Of a DNA stretch of 64,000 nucleotides, positions 11,828 to 23,216 are shown piece by piece. A model generated the notes under the pieces. That model did no database searches. It saw nothing but the letters and a program-made list of their open reading frames with translations, and was not told the DNA's origin. Every line of letters begins with the position of its first letter. The stretch's first letter is position 1. Position numbers and translations under genes: made by a program. Source of the stretch: Cladopsammia gracilis (lineage: Eukaryota > Cnidaria > Anthozoa > Scleractinia > Dendrophylliidae); the NCBI GenBank assembly GCA_022457155.1, contig JAJGOT010000985.1, positions 1 through 64,000 of the forward strand. The letters run 5' to 3'.

Positions 11828-12784
11828 TCAAGGAAACGCGAGAGATAAACCCTTGAGATTATTACGGGCACGGAACTCAGCCCCCAGCGATTCTGCATGA
11901 CAAACGTTATTCTTCCGTTTGACTGATCCTTGAGCGAGAAGAGAAGCCGGAAGAGACAGATCCGTGACTTTCGGAACCTGAGAGTAATATTGTGCGGTTT
12001 GAATGCTTTTCCAACCAACACGTCTAGCTACCTGGTCGTCTGACGTACCAAGAAGAGACAGGGTTATAGAACAGCCACTCCTAGAGCTGTGCATAGTCTT
12101 GCCCTCAGCAGCATTAAGAGCCGACAGATAGAGGCGCAGACGGTTAGCCACAGTTGAGCCGACGAAAGGTTTGGAAGATACGTCGCCCTTCGGTGCGTTA
12201 GCATGGAACAGAAAGCCTTCTCGAAGATTGACGTTCATAAGGTTAGCCAACTTGACATACGTGGTGAGATTTACGACGGGGGAGACTATACTGTCAAGGG
12301 GACACGGTTTAATAGCGAAAATACTAGTCTTTTCCGCGAAGCGTTTTACCACACTTGTGGTGAAACAACAAACCTTGCTTGTCAGGGAGTAGCAGAACCT
12401 CCTTAATATAAATCCGACCAGGATCAGAAGCTCTGTCACCGGAGTAGAAATCTAGACAGAAGAAAGCGATATCACGACTGACGATGTACCTTTCCAGCGG
12501 GGATATAGATGGTAAAAATGCTCGGTTACGAAGATAAGAACACAGTCTAATAAATTTGTAGAAGAAAAGTGGCACGGCCTGACGAGTAGAGACCCTTGCC
12601 TTTGCCTGTTCCTCGGAAATTGAGGCCAGGTATTCTTTTACAGACGGATGAGCTGCAGGGTTACCGGGGTAGTCCCGACCAATCGCCTGATCGTCCAACG
12701 GAATTGAATATAGAGCGCAACTTTCCAATCGTGCTATCAACCGTCCCTGCGGCCAGCTATAAGCTTGACCTTGGAAAGAACCCT
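11828..12784 (-). pseudogene. Tyrosine recombinase (Crypton-like), frameshifted
   Basis: Read 12740 to 12324, then with a frame change near 12330 continuing to 11828. The first part carries FYSGDRASDPGRIYIKEV, fitting the first catalytic Arg region. The second carries TMHSSRSG (the H-x-x-R box), then RRVGWKSIQTAQYYSQ, with a Trp in the His/Trp position and the Tyr nucleophile in the YY pair. These residues in this order define the phage-integrase/tyrosine recombinase fold, which cuts and joins DNA through a phosphotyrosine intermediate. Another frame break near 12785 separates an upstream coding-like stretch (FLRYSEFGVDVRI). All catalytic residues seem present but the gene is not intact as sequenced. 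Confidence 0.78.
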
Positions 12785-13482
12785 TAAATCCTTACATCCA
12801 CGCCAAACTCCGAGTACCGAAGAAATGCTGAACGGTTGGGGGAATTATGAAGAAGCGTAGACCACATTGGAATGTTACGATGGATAAAATCCGGAAAGAA
12901 AAACAAGGGGTCACTAAATCGCAGAATGTCTGGTGAAGCGTGAACCTTTCCGGAAGCCACCATCGGGATGGACGGGAGTGGACCGGCCCAGTCGGAGGGC
13001 TCCCCTTTAATTTCCAATTGCACCAAATAGGAGTAGATATAACAGATTCTTGAGCATTTCTCAACACGAGATAGAACGGCTGTGGGGACGCCTAGAGCGA
13101 GCAAGGTGAAACGAAAACAAATAAGTCTGAAAAAGGGGAGCCACCAACCAGGCCGATCCAGGGACCCCGTCGTAGACAGAGTATCGGGTATTGTTTAGAA
13201 GACTCGTCCCAGATCGACCAAATTGGTAGCAGAAGTATCCTAATAGCGAAAAACCCAAAACAAAAGGGACGATGGATTGCAGCCGAGAACATAAATATCT
13301 ATTGCAAAAAATAGAAACACTGCAGGAGTATAATATTTCGGACAAAATCGAGCAATTTGGCTCCTCTGGCGACAATTAAAGCAGGTTGGCTGCGGCGGAC
13401 GTAAATAATAACAGTCAAGGCAGCTAGGAAGACCTAAGAAATCAGCGACTATTATAAAGAAAATAGACTCTTTTACTTGCAC
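12784..13482 (-). pseudogene. Upstream part of the recombinase ORF, with a zinc-knuckle-like motif
   Basis: Two or three overlapping minus-strand frames run toward the recombinase (13482-13240, 13375-13061, 13104-12784) with no single clear frame. At about 13395-13350 the frame reads CFNCRQRSQIARFCP, a C-x2-C-x4-Q-x4-C pattern. This is a CCHC zinc knuckle in spacing but has Gln in the His position. It could be a degenerate N-terminal nucleic-acid-binding domain. I do not recognise the rest, and the frame shifts make the product uncertain. Confidence 0.4.
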
Positions 13483-14084
13483 AGAGATTTACTCGACAAC
13501 GAACAGCGCGAAGAAACGCACGAAAATTTAAAAAATTTATAAACTAAGAGAATTACGTGCTAGCCACGATGACATGTGACAAGGCCCAACAGCGTGTAAC
13601 GTGCGAGAAAAATATAACAGAAAGAATGTAAACGAGTGTTCTAGACAACAAACAACAGGTCGTGAAACCGAACAAAATTTTCTAAAGGGTTCAATACATT
13701 GCGAGAAATGTAATACAAACAATAACAAACGGCCGAAAGTTAAACGTACAGCGAAAGGAAAATCTTGCGCCATGAACATAACCGCAAAATGAGACATACG
13801 AAGACAAATGGCTAAGTCGGCTAAAGGCGGCGCGATCCGAAAATTACGAAACGTAGGTGAGATGCAAAATTAGTCTGATTTGCAATGAACAGTGACGCCG
13901 AAACACCTAGCTTGACAAGCGATGCGTCCTTGGGGACGCGGCAAGAAAAAATCACACAAACAATCACAAAAGGCGGCGCATTACGAAAACTGAGTTGAAG
14001 GTAGACGCACGACATCAAAAGGCAACCGAAAGCAAGAGACACAGAATAGACATTCGCTATGAAAACAAACTAGGTAACACACGC
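13483..14084. other. Element-internal region without recognisable coding sequence
   Basis: Only short open frames on both strands (for example minus 13537-13797 and 13821-14042), none with a motif I can name. Toward 14050 the first copies of the ~30-bp monomer appear (ACACGCC), so this is the edge of the array. Confidence 0.4.
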
Positions 14085-16010
14085 CACGGGCTTACTTGAA
14101 AGGCGACATACGCTTGAAAATTGACTTGAAAGACAACACAAGCGAAAAGCTTGAAGGCGACACACGCCGTGAAAACAAACTAAAAGGCGACAAACGACAA
14201 ACGCAATGAGAACAAATTTGTAGGTGACATACGCCAAGAGAACTATCTTTAGGCGACACACGCCATTAAACAGACTTGAAGACGCCACACGGCATAAAAA
14301 CACTGAACTTGAAGGCGACACACGCCGTGAAAGCTAACTTGAAGGCGACACACGCCAGTAAAAACAAACTCGAAGGCGACACACGCCATAAAAACACTGA
14401 ACTTGAAGGCGACACACGCCGTGAAAGCTAACCCGAAAGCGACACACGCCAATAAACAAACTTGAAGGCGACACACGTCATAAAAACACTGAACTTGAAG
14501 GCGACATACGCCGTGAAAGCTAAGTTGAAGACGACACACGCCAGTAAACAAACTTGAAGGCGACACACGTCATAAAAACACTGAACTTGAAGGCGACATA
14601 CGCCGTGAAAGCTAAGTTGAAGACGACACACGCCAGTAAACAAACTTGAAGGCGACACACGCCATAAAAACACTGAACTTGAAGGCGACACACGCCGCGA
14701 AAGCTAACTCGAAGGCGACACACGCCAATAAACAAACTTGAAGGCGACACACGCCATATAAACACTGAACTTGAAGGCGACACACGCCGTGAAAGCTAAC
14801 TTGAAGGCGAGACACGCCGGTAAACAAACTTGAAGGCGACACACGCCATACAAACACTGAACTTGAAGGCGACACACGCCGTGAAAGCTAACTCGAAGGC
14901 GACACACGCCAGTAAACAAACTTGAAGGCGACACACGCCATAAAAACACTGAACTTGAAGGCGACACACGCCGTGAGAGCTAACTCGAAGGCGACACACG
15001 CCAGTAAACAAACTTGAAGGCGACACACGCCATAAAAACACTGAACTTGAAGGCGACACACGCCGCGAAAGCTAACTCGAAGGCGACACACGCCAATAAA
15101 CAAACTTGAAGGCGACACACGCCATATAAACACTGAACTTGAAGGCGACACACGCCGTGAAAGCTAACTTGAAGGCGAGACACGCCGGTAAACAAACTTG
15201 AAGGCGACACACGCCATACAAACACTGAACTTGAAGGCGACACACGCCGTGAAAGCTAACTCGAAGGCGACACACGCCAGTAAACAAACTTGAAGGCGAC
15301 ACACGCCATAAAAACACTGAACTTGAAGGCGACACACGCCGTGAGAGCTAACTCGAAGGCGACACACGCCAGTAAACAAACTTGAAGGCGACACACGCCA
15401 TAAAAACACTGAACTTGAAGGCGACACACGCCGTGAAAGCTAACTCGAAGGCGACACACGCCAATAAACAAACTTGAAGGCGACACACGTCATAAAACAC
15501 TGAACTTGAAGGCGACACACGCCGTGAAAGCTAACTCGAAGGCGACACACGCCAGTAAACAAACTTGAAGACGATACACGCCATAAAAACACTGAACTTG
15601 AGAGGACACACGCCGTGAAAGCTATCTTGAAGGCGACACACGCCAGTAAACAAACTTGAAGGCGACACACGCCATAAAAACACTGAACTTGAAGGAGACA
15701 CACGCCGCGAAAGCTAACTGAAGGCGACACACCCCAATAAACAAACTTGAAGGCGACACACGCCATATAAACACTAGACTTGAAGGCGACACACGTCGTG
15801 AAAGCTAACTTGAAGGCGACACACGCCGTGAAAGCTAAGTTGAAGGCGACACACGCCAGTAAACAAACTTGAAGGCGATACACGCCATAAAAACAGTGAA
15901 CTTGAAGGCGACACACGCCTAGTAACAAACTTAAAGACGACACTCGTCGTAAAAAACTAACTTAAGGCGACGCACGCTATGAAAGCTAACCAGGGGGCGA
16001 CACACGCCTA
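14085..16010. repeat. ~30-bp minisatellite inside the Crypton-like element, with 92-bp and 368-bp higher-order periods
   Basis: About 60 monomers share AACTTGAAGGCGACACACGCC. Three tails alternate: ATAAAAACACTG, GTGAAAGCT and AGTAAACA, giving monomers of 33, 30 and 29 bp and a 92-bp triplet. Four triplets form a 368-bp block that repeats almost exactly (14637-15004 and 15005-15372). The core GGCGACACACGCC can fold with a GGCG/CGCC stem. Both edges are more diverged, as expected of an array homogenised in its middle. The short minus-strand frames every 92 bp are by-products. Confidence 0.95.
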
Positions 16011-16030
16011 GAAAACAGACTAAAAGACGA

Positions 16031-16410
16031 TCAACGTCCAGGAAAATTCTTCGGCGGGTGGAGCGGGGTTTTCGCCAGCGGCACCAGCAGCAACACCGGC
16101 AGCAGGAGCTTTGGCTGCGACGCGAACAACAGGGCGAGCGGTTCTAAAACGTCCGTGGGAAAAGCTGCAGGAACTTCGGCCATGAAGGTGAAGTGCTCAG
16201 CGACGGAACGTTCGAGTGAGAAAAGCAAAAAAGGACACCTCTGAAGAGACCTCTCGGGGCATGAACGCAAAATGAGAACGATCTCAAGTCGGGAGGGCGT
16301 ATAAATACTAAGCGAAATACCCAAAGGCATTAGAACGGTCTCAGGAGGGGAAATGTGCTAATTTATGTAGCGCGTGAGGCCATTACGGCGCAAACATAGC
16401 AATGAAAATA
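16031..16410 (-). other. Right end of the tyrosine-recombinase element
   Basis: A GC-rich stretch (16050-16160) reads on the minus strand as an Ala/Pro-rich peptide starting at an ATG near 16182 (MAEVPAAFPTD) and may be the ORF's 5' end. The last 186 bp (16225-16410) repeat 11452-11637. They contain GGGCGTATAAATACTAAGC, with a TATA-like TATAAATA facing outward. The end CAATGAAAATA directly abuts LINE at 16411. Confidence 0.55.
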
Positions 16411-17034
16411 CTACAAAAACGGTATGTGAAGAACTAGAAGATTTTAAGAACTTAAGTGGGTTGGAGATAAATAGTTCTAAAACAGAAGGAATGTGGATTG
16501 GTTCGCTTAAAAAAAAGACGAAAAACTGTTCGGTATTAAATGGCCAAGTGAACCCATTAAAGCTGTAGGAACTTTTTTTACATATGACCTATCATTATTT
16601 TACGAAAAAAAATTTCAAGAGAAGGTTGACAGCATAAAGCAGCTCACAAATATATGGTCATCTAGAGGACTGTCCATTTATGATAAAGTAACAATAATCA
16701 AATCATTACTTCTTCCAAAACTAGTTTTTATATCTTCGGTTCTTTCACCTCCAAGTAAAATCATCAAGCAAGTAGACAGTTTGAGTTTCTCCTTTTTATG
16801 GAATGGAAAGGATAAAGTAACAAGGCTCTCTTCAATAAACAGTTATGAATACGGTGGCATTAAAATGACAGCTATTAAAAGCTTGGTCAAAGCTGTATAA
16901 GCTTGGCTAAAACGTATTTTCAGCGATAACGAAAGTACGCGGAAATTCTACTTGTTTCATCTCCTACGTAATGTTGGTGGTCTTTTGCTTTTTAAATGTA
17001 ATTATGAAATGGACGATCGTTTAATTAACTCAGT
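16411..17034 (+). mobile_element. LINE copy 4, 3' half, after the insertion
   Basis: Resumes the LINE at CTACAAAAACGG (CTGCAAAAACGG in uninterrupted copies). A frame at 16374-16568 reads KTVCEELEDFKNLSGLEINSS and its second part is identical to the inverted copy at 58.6 kb. The LINE continues with frame breaks (a stop after LVKAV near 16898) until TTAACTCAGT at 17034, where the ~465-bp satellite begins. Confidence 0.85.
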
Positions 17035-18050
17035 AAAAATATCTTATAGTAAAAAACAAATGTAGTCTATTAAAAATAAAGCGCAGGATTGCAAGGATTG
17101 AAGTGGATTACAGTTTAGCTTGATATCAATATTTCGGGAATTTTCGGTTTTAGCCGTCGCACTTTGTGAATACTCTTCGTAAATGCATACTAATGACACT
17201 GTTCCGCCGAAGTGGCAAAATGTCGCTTAACTTATTTCCACGTTATATCGACAAATGGCACAAAATGTACAACTTAGTTGGATAAAAAAGATCCTATAGT
17301 ACAAAACAAGTGTAGTCTTTTAGAGATAAAGCACTGGTTTGCAAGGATTGAAGTGGATTACAGTTTAGCTGGAACTCAAGGTTTTCTTTGTTTGCTGGAG
17401 AGGCAGTGTCAATCGTGAAATTTATCTGAAACCAGAATGCGTGCGTTATAACGGCTTAGTCTATTTTGAGCTGCTTTACTTCATTCCATTTGCTTAGTCA
17501 ATGTTTTGTAAGATAGAAAGCTAAACGGTTTGCATGTCATAACTTATGAGTAAATTGTTAGCTCCCAGTAGAAAAATTACGGAGCCTCTTCGTCCATGTT
17601 TCGTTAATTTTCGGTTTTAGCCTCGCACTTCGCGAATACTCTTCGTAAATACATATTGATGACAATGTCTTGCCGAAATGGCAATTTGTGGCTTAGCTTA
17701 TTTCCACTTTACATCGCCAAATGGCACAAAATATACAACTTGGTTGGATAAAAATATTCCATAGTACAAAATAAAAGTATTCTTTTAGAGATAAAGCGCA
17801 GGATTGCAAGGATTGAAGTGGATTACAGTTCTGCTGGAAATCAAAGTTGCCTTTGTTTGCTGTAGAGGCAGTGCCAATCGTCGCATTTATCTGAAACCAA
17901 AATGCGTTTGTTATAACGGCTCTGTCTATATTAAGCTGCTTTACTTCGTTGCATTTGCTAAGATGGAAAAAATAAATTGTTTGTTTGTCATAACTTATGA
18001 GTCATTTGTTGGTTCCTAGGAGAAACATTACGGAGCCTCTTCGTCAATAT

Positions 18051-18232
18051 TAATTAGTTGTACATATTAAATTAGTTAAACATAATTTAAATTTTTTTTG
18101 TCTTCATATTAAATTGTATTGTTTTTTATGTGTTATTTAATTTTTTCAATATTATTGTAGTTAATACCAGATGAAGAGCCACCTTTGTGGAAACGCTGAT
18201 ATTAAACCATTATTTTATTTATTGATTTATTT
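18051..18232 (+). mobile_element. ~180-bp AT-rich insert resembling a retroelement 3' tail
   Basis: Interrupts a satellite unit between TCGTCAATAT and ATTTCGGGC. It contains GAAGAGCCACCTTTGTGG, with a small CCAC/GTGG hairpin, then AAACGCTGATATTAAACC and a low-complexity tail of TTTATTTATTGATT units. A hairpin followed by a simple-repeat tail is typical of LINE or SINE 3' ends. I do not recognise the family. The same insert occurs at 51962-52147, 55511-55693 and 63551-63731. Confidence 0.6.
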
Positions 18233-21200
18233 ATTTCGGGCATTTTCGCTTTTACCCATCGCACTTCGTGAATACTCTTCGTAAATGCATACTAATGACA
18301 CTGTTCCGCCGAATTGGCAAAATGTCGCGTAACTTATTTCCACGTTATATCGACAAATGGCACAAAATGTACAACTTAGTTGGATGAAAAGATCGTATAG
18401 TACAAAACAAATGTAGTCTTTTAGAGATAAAGCGAAGGATTGCAAAGATTGAAAAGGATTAATTACAGTTTAGCTTGATATCAAAGTTGCCTTTGTTTGC
18501 AGGAGAGGCATTGTCAATCGTGACATTTATCTGAAAGCAAAATGCGTGCGTTTTAATGGCTCAGTCTATTTTGGGCCGCTTTACTTTGTTGCATTTGCTT
18601 AGCTAATGTTTGTAAGATGGAAAAATCAATTGTTTGTTTGTTATAACTTATGAGAAATTTGTTCGCTCCTAGGAGAAAAATTACGGAGCCTCTTCGTAAA
18701 TATTTCGGGAATTTTCGGTTTTAGCCATCGCACTTCGTGAATAGTCTTCGTAAATGCATACTGATGAGATTGTCCGACCGAAATGGCAAAATGTCGCTAT
18801 GGTTATTTCCACGTTATATCTTCAAATGGCACAAAATATACAACTTACTTGGATAAAAACATCCTATAGTACAAAACAAATGTAGTCTTTTAGAGATAAA
18901 GCGCAGGATTGCAAGGATTGAAGTGGATTACAGTTTTGCTGGAAATCAAAGTTGCCTTTGTTTGCTGTAGAGGCAGTGTCAATCGTCGCATTTATCTGAA
19001 ACCAAAATGCGTGCGTTATAACGGCTCAGTTTACTTTGAGCTTCTTTACTTTGTTGCATTTGCTAAGTTAATGTTTGTAAGGTGGAAAAATAAATTGTTT
19101 CTTTGTCATAACTTATGAGTCATTTGTTGGCTCCTAGGAACACAATTACGGAGCCTCTTCGTCAATATTTCGGGCATTTTCGGTTTTAGCCATCGCACTT
19201 CGTGAATACTTTTCGTAAATGCATACTAATGACACTGTTCCGCCGAAATGACAAAATGTCGCTTAACTTATTTCCACCTTATATCGCCAAATGGCACAAA
19301 ATATACCACTTAGTTGGATAAAAAGATCCTATAGTACAAAACAAAAGTAGTCTTTTAGAGATAAAGCACAGGATTGCAAGGATTGAAGTGGATTACAGTT
19401 TAGCTTGATATAAAAGTTGCCTTTGTTTGTAGGAGAGGCATTGTCAATCGTGACATTTATCTGAAATGAAAATTCGTGCGCTATAACGGCTCAGTCTATT
19501 TTGAGCCGCTTTACTTCGTTGCATTTGCTTAGCTAATGTTTGTAAGATGGAAAAATAAATTGTTTGTTTGTCATAACTTCTGAGACATTTGTTGGCTCCT
19601 AGGGGAAACATTGCGGAACCTCTTCGTCAATATTTCGAGCATTTTCGGTTTTAGCCGTCGCACTTCGTGAATAGTCTTAATTCGTAAATGCATACTGATG
19701 AGATTGTCCCACCGAAATGGCAAAATGTCGCTAAGCTTATTTCCACGTTATATCGCCAAATGGCACAAAATATACAACTTAGTTGGATGAAAAGATCCTA
19801 TAGTACAAAACAAAAGTAGACGTTTGGAGACAAAGTGCAGGATTGCAAGGATTGAAGTGGACTACAGTTTAGCTGGAAACCAAAGTTGCCTTCGTTTGCT
19901 GGAGAGGCAGTGTCAATCGTGACATTTATCTGAAACCAAAATGCGTGCGTTATAACGGCTCAGTCTATTTTGAGCTGCTTTACTTCGTTCCATTTGCTTA
20001 GACAACGTTTGTAACGTAGAAAACTAAATTGTTTGTTTGTCATAACTTAGGAGATATTTGTTGGCTCCTAAAAGAAACATTACGGAGCCTCTTCGTCAAT
20101 ATTTCGGACATTATCGGTTTTAGCCGTCGTACGTCGTGAATACTCTTCGTAAATGCATAGTAATGACACTGTCCCGCCAAAATGACAAAATGTCGCTTAG
20201 CTTATTTCCACGTTATATCGCCAAATGGCACAAAATATACAACTTGGTTGGATAAAAATATCTCAAAGTACAAAACAAAAGAAGTAGTTTATTGCTAAAT
20301 CGCAGGATTGCAAGGCTTGAAGTGGATTACAGTTTAGCTGGAAATCAAGGTTTTCTTTGTTTGCTGGAGAGGCAGTGTCAATCGTGACATTTATCTGAAA
20401 CCAGAATGCGTACGTTATAACGGCTCAGTCTATTTTGAGCTGCTTTACTTCATTCCATTTGCTTAGTGAATGTTTTGTAAGACAGGAAGCTAAACGGTTT
20501 GCATATCATAACTTTTGAGAAAATTGTTGGCTTCCAGGACAAAAATTACGGGGCCTCTTCGTCAATATTTCGGGCATTTTCGGTTTTAGCCATCGCACTT
20601 TGTAAATGCATACTAATGACACTGTTCCGCCGAAATGGCAATTTGTGGCTTAGCTTATTTCCACTTTACATCGACAAATGGCACAAAATTACAACTTAGT
20701 TGGATAAAAATATTCCATAGTACAAAATAAAAGTAGTCTTTTAGAGATAAAGCCCAGGATTGCAAGGATTGAAGTGGTTTACAGTTTTGCTGGAAATCAA
20801 AGTTGCCTTTGCTTGCTGTAGAGGCAGTGTCAATCGTCGCATTTATCTGAAACCAAAATGCGACCGTTATAACGGCTCAGTTTATTTTGGGCCGCTTTAC
20901 TTCGTTGCAATTGCTAAGTTAATGTTTGTAAAATGGAAAAATAAATTGTTGTTTGTCATAACTTATGAGTAATTTGTTGGCTCCTAGGAGAAAAATTCCG
21001 GAGCCTCTTCGTCAATATTTCGGGCATTTTCGGTTTTAGCCATCGCACTTCGTAAATGCATACTAATGACACTGTTCCGCCGAAGTGGCAAAATGTCGCT
21101 TAACTTATTTCCACGTTATATCGACAAATGGCACAAAATGTACAACTTAGTTGGATAAAAAGATCCTATAGTACAAAACAAATGTAGTCTTTTAGAGATA

Positions 21201-21254
21201 AAGCGCAGGATTGCAAGGATTGAAGTGGATTACAGTTTAGCTTGATATCAAAGT

Positions 21255-21290
21255 TGCCTTTGTTTGCCTTTGTTTGCCTTTGTTTGCCGT
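21255..21290 (+). repeat. Local 10-bp expansion within the ~465-bp satellite (3 copies)
   Basis: CCTTTGTTTG occurs about three times in tandem and then jumps to CGTTATAACGG, skipping part of the unit. Normal units have it once. The inverted arm has a longer version at 53595-53690. Confidence 0.85.
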
Positions 21291-23216
21291 TATAACGGCT
21301 CAGTTTATTTTGGGCCGCTTTACTTCGTTGCATTTGCTAAGTTAATGTTTATAAAATAGAAAAATAAATTGTTTGTTTGTCATAACTTATGAGTAATTTG
21401 TAATTTGTAATTTACCGTTTGTTTGCTGGAGAGGCAGTGTCAATCGTGACATTTATCTCAAACCAGAATGCGTACGTTATAACGGCTCAGTCTATTTTGA
21501 GCTGTTTTACTTCATTCCATTTGCTTAGTCAATGTTTTGTAAGATAGAAAGCTAAACGGTTTGTTTGTCATAACTTAGGAGATATTTGTTGGCTCCTAGG
21601 AGAAAAATTACGGAGCCTCCTCGTCAATATTTCGGGCATTATCGGTTTTAGCCGTCGCACGTCGTGAATACTCTTCGTAAATGCATAGTAATGACACTGT
21701 CCCGCCGCAATGGCAAAGTGTCGCTTAACTTATTTCCACCTTATATCGCCAAATGGCACAAAATATACGCCTTGGTTTGATAAAAATATCTCAAAGTACA
21801 AAACAAAAGAAGTAGTTTATTGCTAAATCGCAGGATTGCAAGGATTGAAGTGGATTACCGTTTAGCTGGAAATCAAGGTTTTCTTTGTTTGCTGGAGAGG
21901 CAGTGTCAATCGTGACATTTATCTCAAACCAGAATGCGTACGTTATAACGGCTCAGTCTATTTTGAGCTGTTTTACTTCATTCCATTTGCTTAGTCAATG
22001 TTTTGTAAGATAGAAAGCTAAACGGTTTGTTAGTCATAACTTAGGAGATATTTGTTGGCTCCTACGAGAAAAATTACGGAGCCTCTTCGTCAATATTTCG
22101 GGCATTATCGGTTTTAGCCGTCGCACGTCGTGAATACTCTTCGTAAATGCATAGTAATGACACTGTCCCGCCGCAATGGCAAAGTGTCGCTTAACTTATT
22201 TCCAAGTTATATCGGAAAATGGCATAAAATATACGACTTTGTTGGACAAAAGGATCCTATAGTACAAAATAAAAATAGAAGATTAGAGATAAAGGGCAGG
22301 ATTGCAAGGATTTAAGTGGATTACAGTTTAGATGGAAATCAAACTTGCCTTTGTTTGCTGGAGAGGCAGTGTCAATCAGGACATTTATCTGAAACCAGAA
22401 TGCGTACGTTATAACGGCTCATTCTATTTTGAGCTGCTTTACTTCGCTCCATTTGCTTAGACAACGTTTGTAACGTACAAAACTAAATTGTTTGTTTGTC
22501 ATAACTTAGCAGATATTTGTTGGCTCCTAGGAGAAAAATTACGGAGCCTCTTTGTCAATATTTCGGGCATTATCGGTTTTAGCCGTCGCACGTCGTGAAT
22601 ACTCTTCGTAAATGCATAGTAATGACACTGTCCCGCCAAAATGACAAAATGTCGCTTAGCTTATTTCCACGTTCTATCGCCAAATGGCACAAAATAAACA
22701 ACTTGGTTGGATAAACATTTTCTCAAAGTACAAAACAAAATAAGTAGTTTATTGCTAAATCGCAGGATTGCAAGGATTGAAGTGGATTACAGTTTAGCTG
22801 GAAATCAAGGTTTTCTTTGTTTGCTGGAGAGGCAGTGTCAATCGTGACATTTATTTGAAACCAGAATGCGTACGTTATAACGGCTCAGTCTATTTTGAGC
22901 TGCTTTACTTCATTCCATTTGCTTAGTCAATGTTTTGTAAGATAGAAAGCTAAACGGTTTGCATGTCATAACTTATGAGTAAATTGTTGGCTCCCAGGAG
23001 AAAAATTACGGAGCCTCTTCGTCCATGTTTCGTTAATTTTCGGTTTTAGATTCGCATTTCGTGGATACTCTTTGTAAATGCATAGTAATGACACTGATCC
23101 GCCGTAGTGGCAAGTTGTGGCTAAGCTTATTTCCACTTTACATCGCCAAATGGCACAAAATATACAACTTGGTTGGATAAAAAGATTCCATAGTACAAAA
23201 TAAAAGTAGCCTTTTA

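Larger units (their letters stand above)
11638..16410 (-). mobile_element. Crypton-like tyrosine-recombinase DNA transposon (4.77 kb)
   Basis: Bounded by GTAGAATA at 11638 and CAATGAAAATA at 16410. There are no long terminal repeats and no RT that I can recognise. Inside, on the minus strand, lie a broken tyrosine recombinase (about 13100-11850), a possible zinc-knuckle segment near 13400, an array of ~30-bp monomers (14085-16010) and an Ala/Pro-rich end. ATGAAAAT is shared by the left flank, the short/long joint and the right border. DIRS or Ngaro elements would carry an RT and split or inverted repeats; neither is seen, so Crypton is the better fit. GC content is visibly higher than the surrounding DNA. 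Confidence 0.72.
17035..23216 (+). repeat. ~465-bp satellite array (about 13 units), plus orientation
   Basis: Landmarks recur every ~465 bp: GCAGGATTGCAAGGATTG (17806, 18901, 19367, 19841, 20305 and on), GAGGCAGTGTCAATCGTGAC, GCGTTATAACGGCTCAG, GGCTCCTAGGAG, CGGAGCCTCTTCGTCAATAT, AAATGCATACTAATGACAC and CAAATGGCACAAAATATACA. Units differ by several percent and include partial ones (17035-17340, 21208-21410). Each unit carries two perfect 10-bp palindromes, CGTTATAACG and CTCCTAGGAG. Recurrent ~70-residue frames (17804, 18909, 20760) come from the unit itself and not from a gene. Confidence 0.93.

Noticed and set aside
14070..15943. Ladder of ~87-residue frames every 92 bp on the minus strand
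   Set aside because: Each is the minisatellite read in a stop-free frame. No start context, domain or codon pattern independent of the repeat.
14085..16010. CRISPR-like array of a 21-bp repeat with short spacers
   Set aside because: Spacers are only 8-12 bp, come in three recurring types, and the DNA is eukaryotic with no cas genes. It is a minisatellite with 92-bp and 368-bp periods.
11316..16410. DIRS, Ngaro or LTR retroelement instead of a Crypton-like element
   Set aside because: No RT or RNase H motifs on either strand, and the repeated ends are explained by two elements in tandem and not by terminal repeats of one element.
17804..18019. Recurring ~70-residue frame starting MQGLKWITVLLEI as a gene family
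   Set aside because: It appears once per ~465-bp satellite unit, is lost by indels in most units, and has no recognisable domain.
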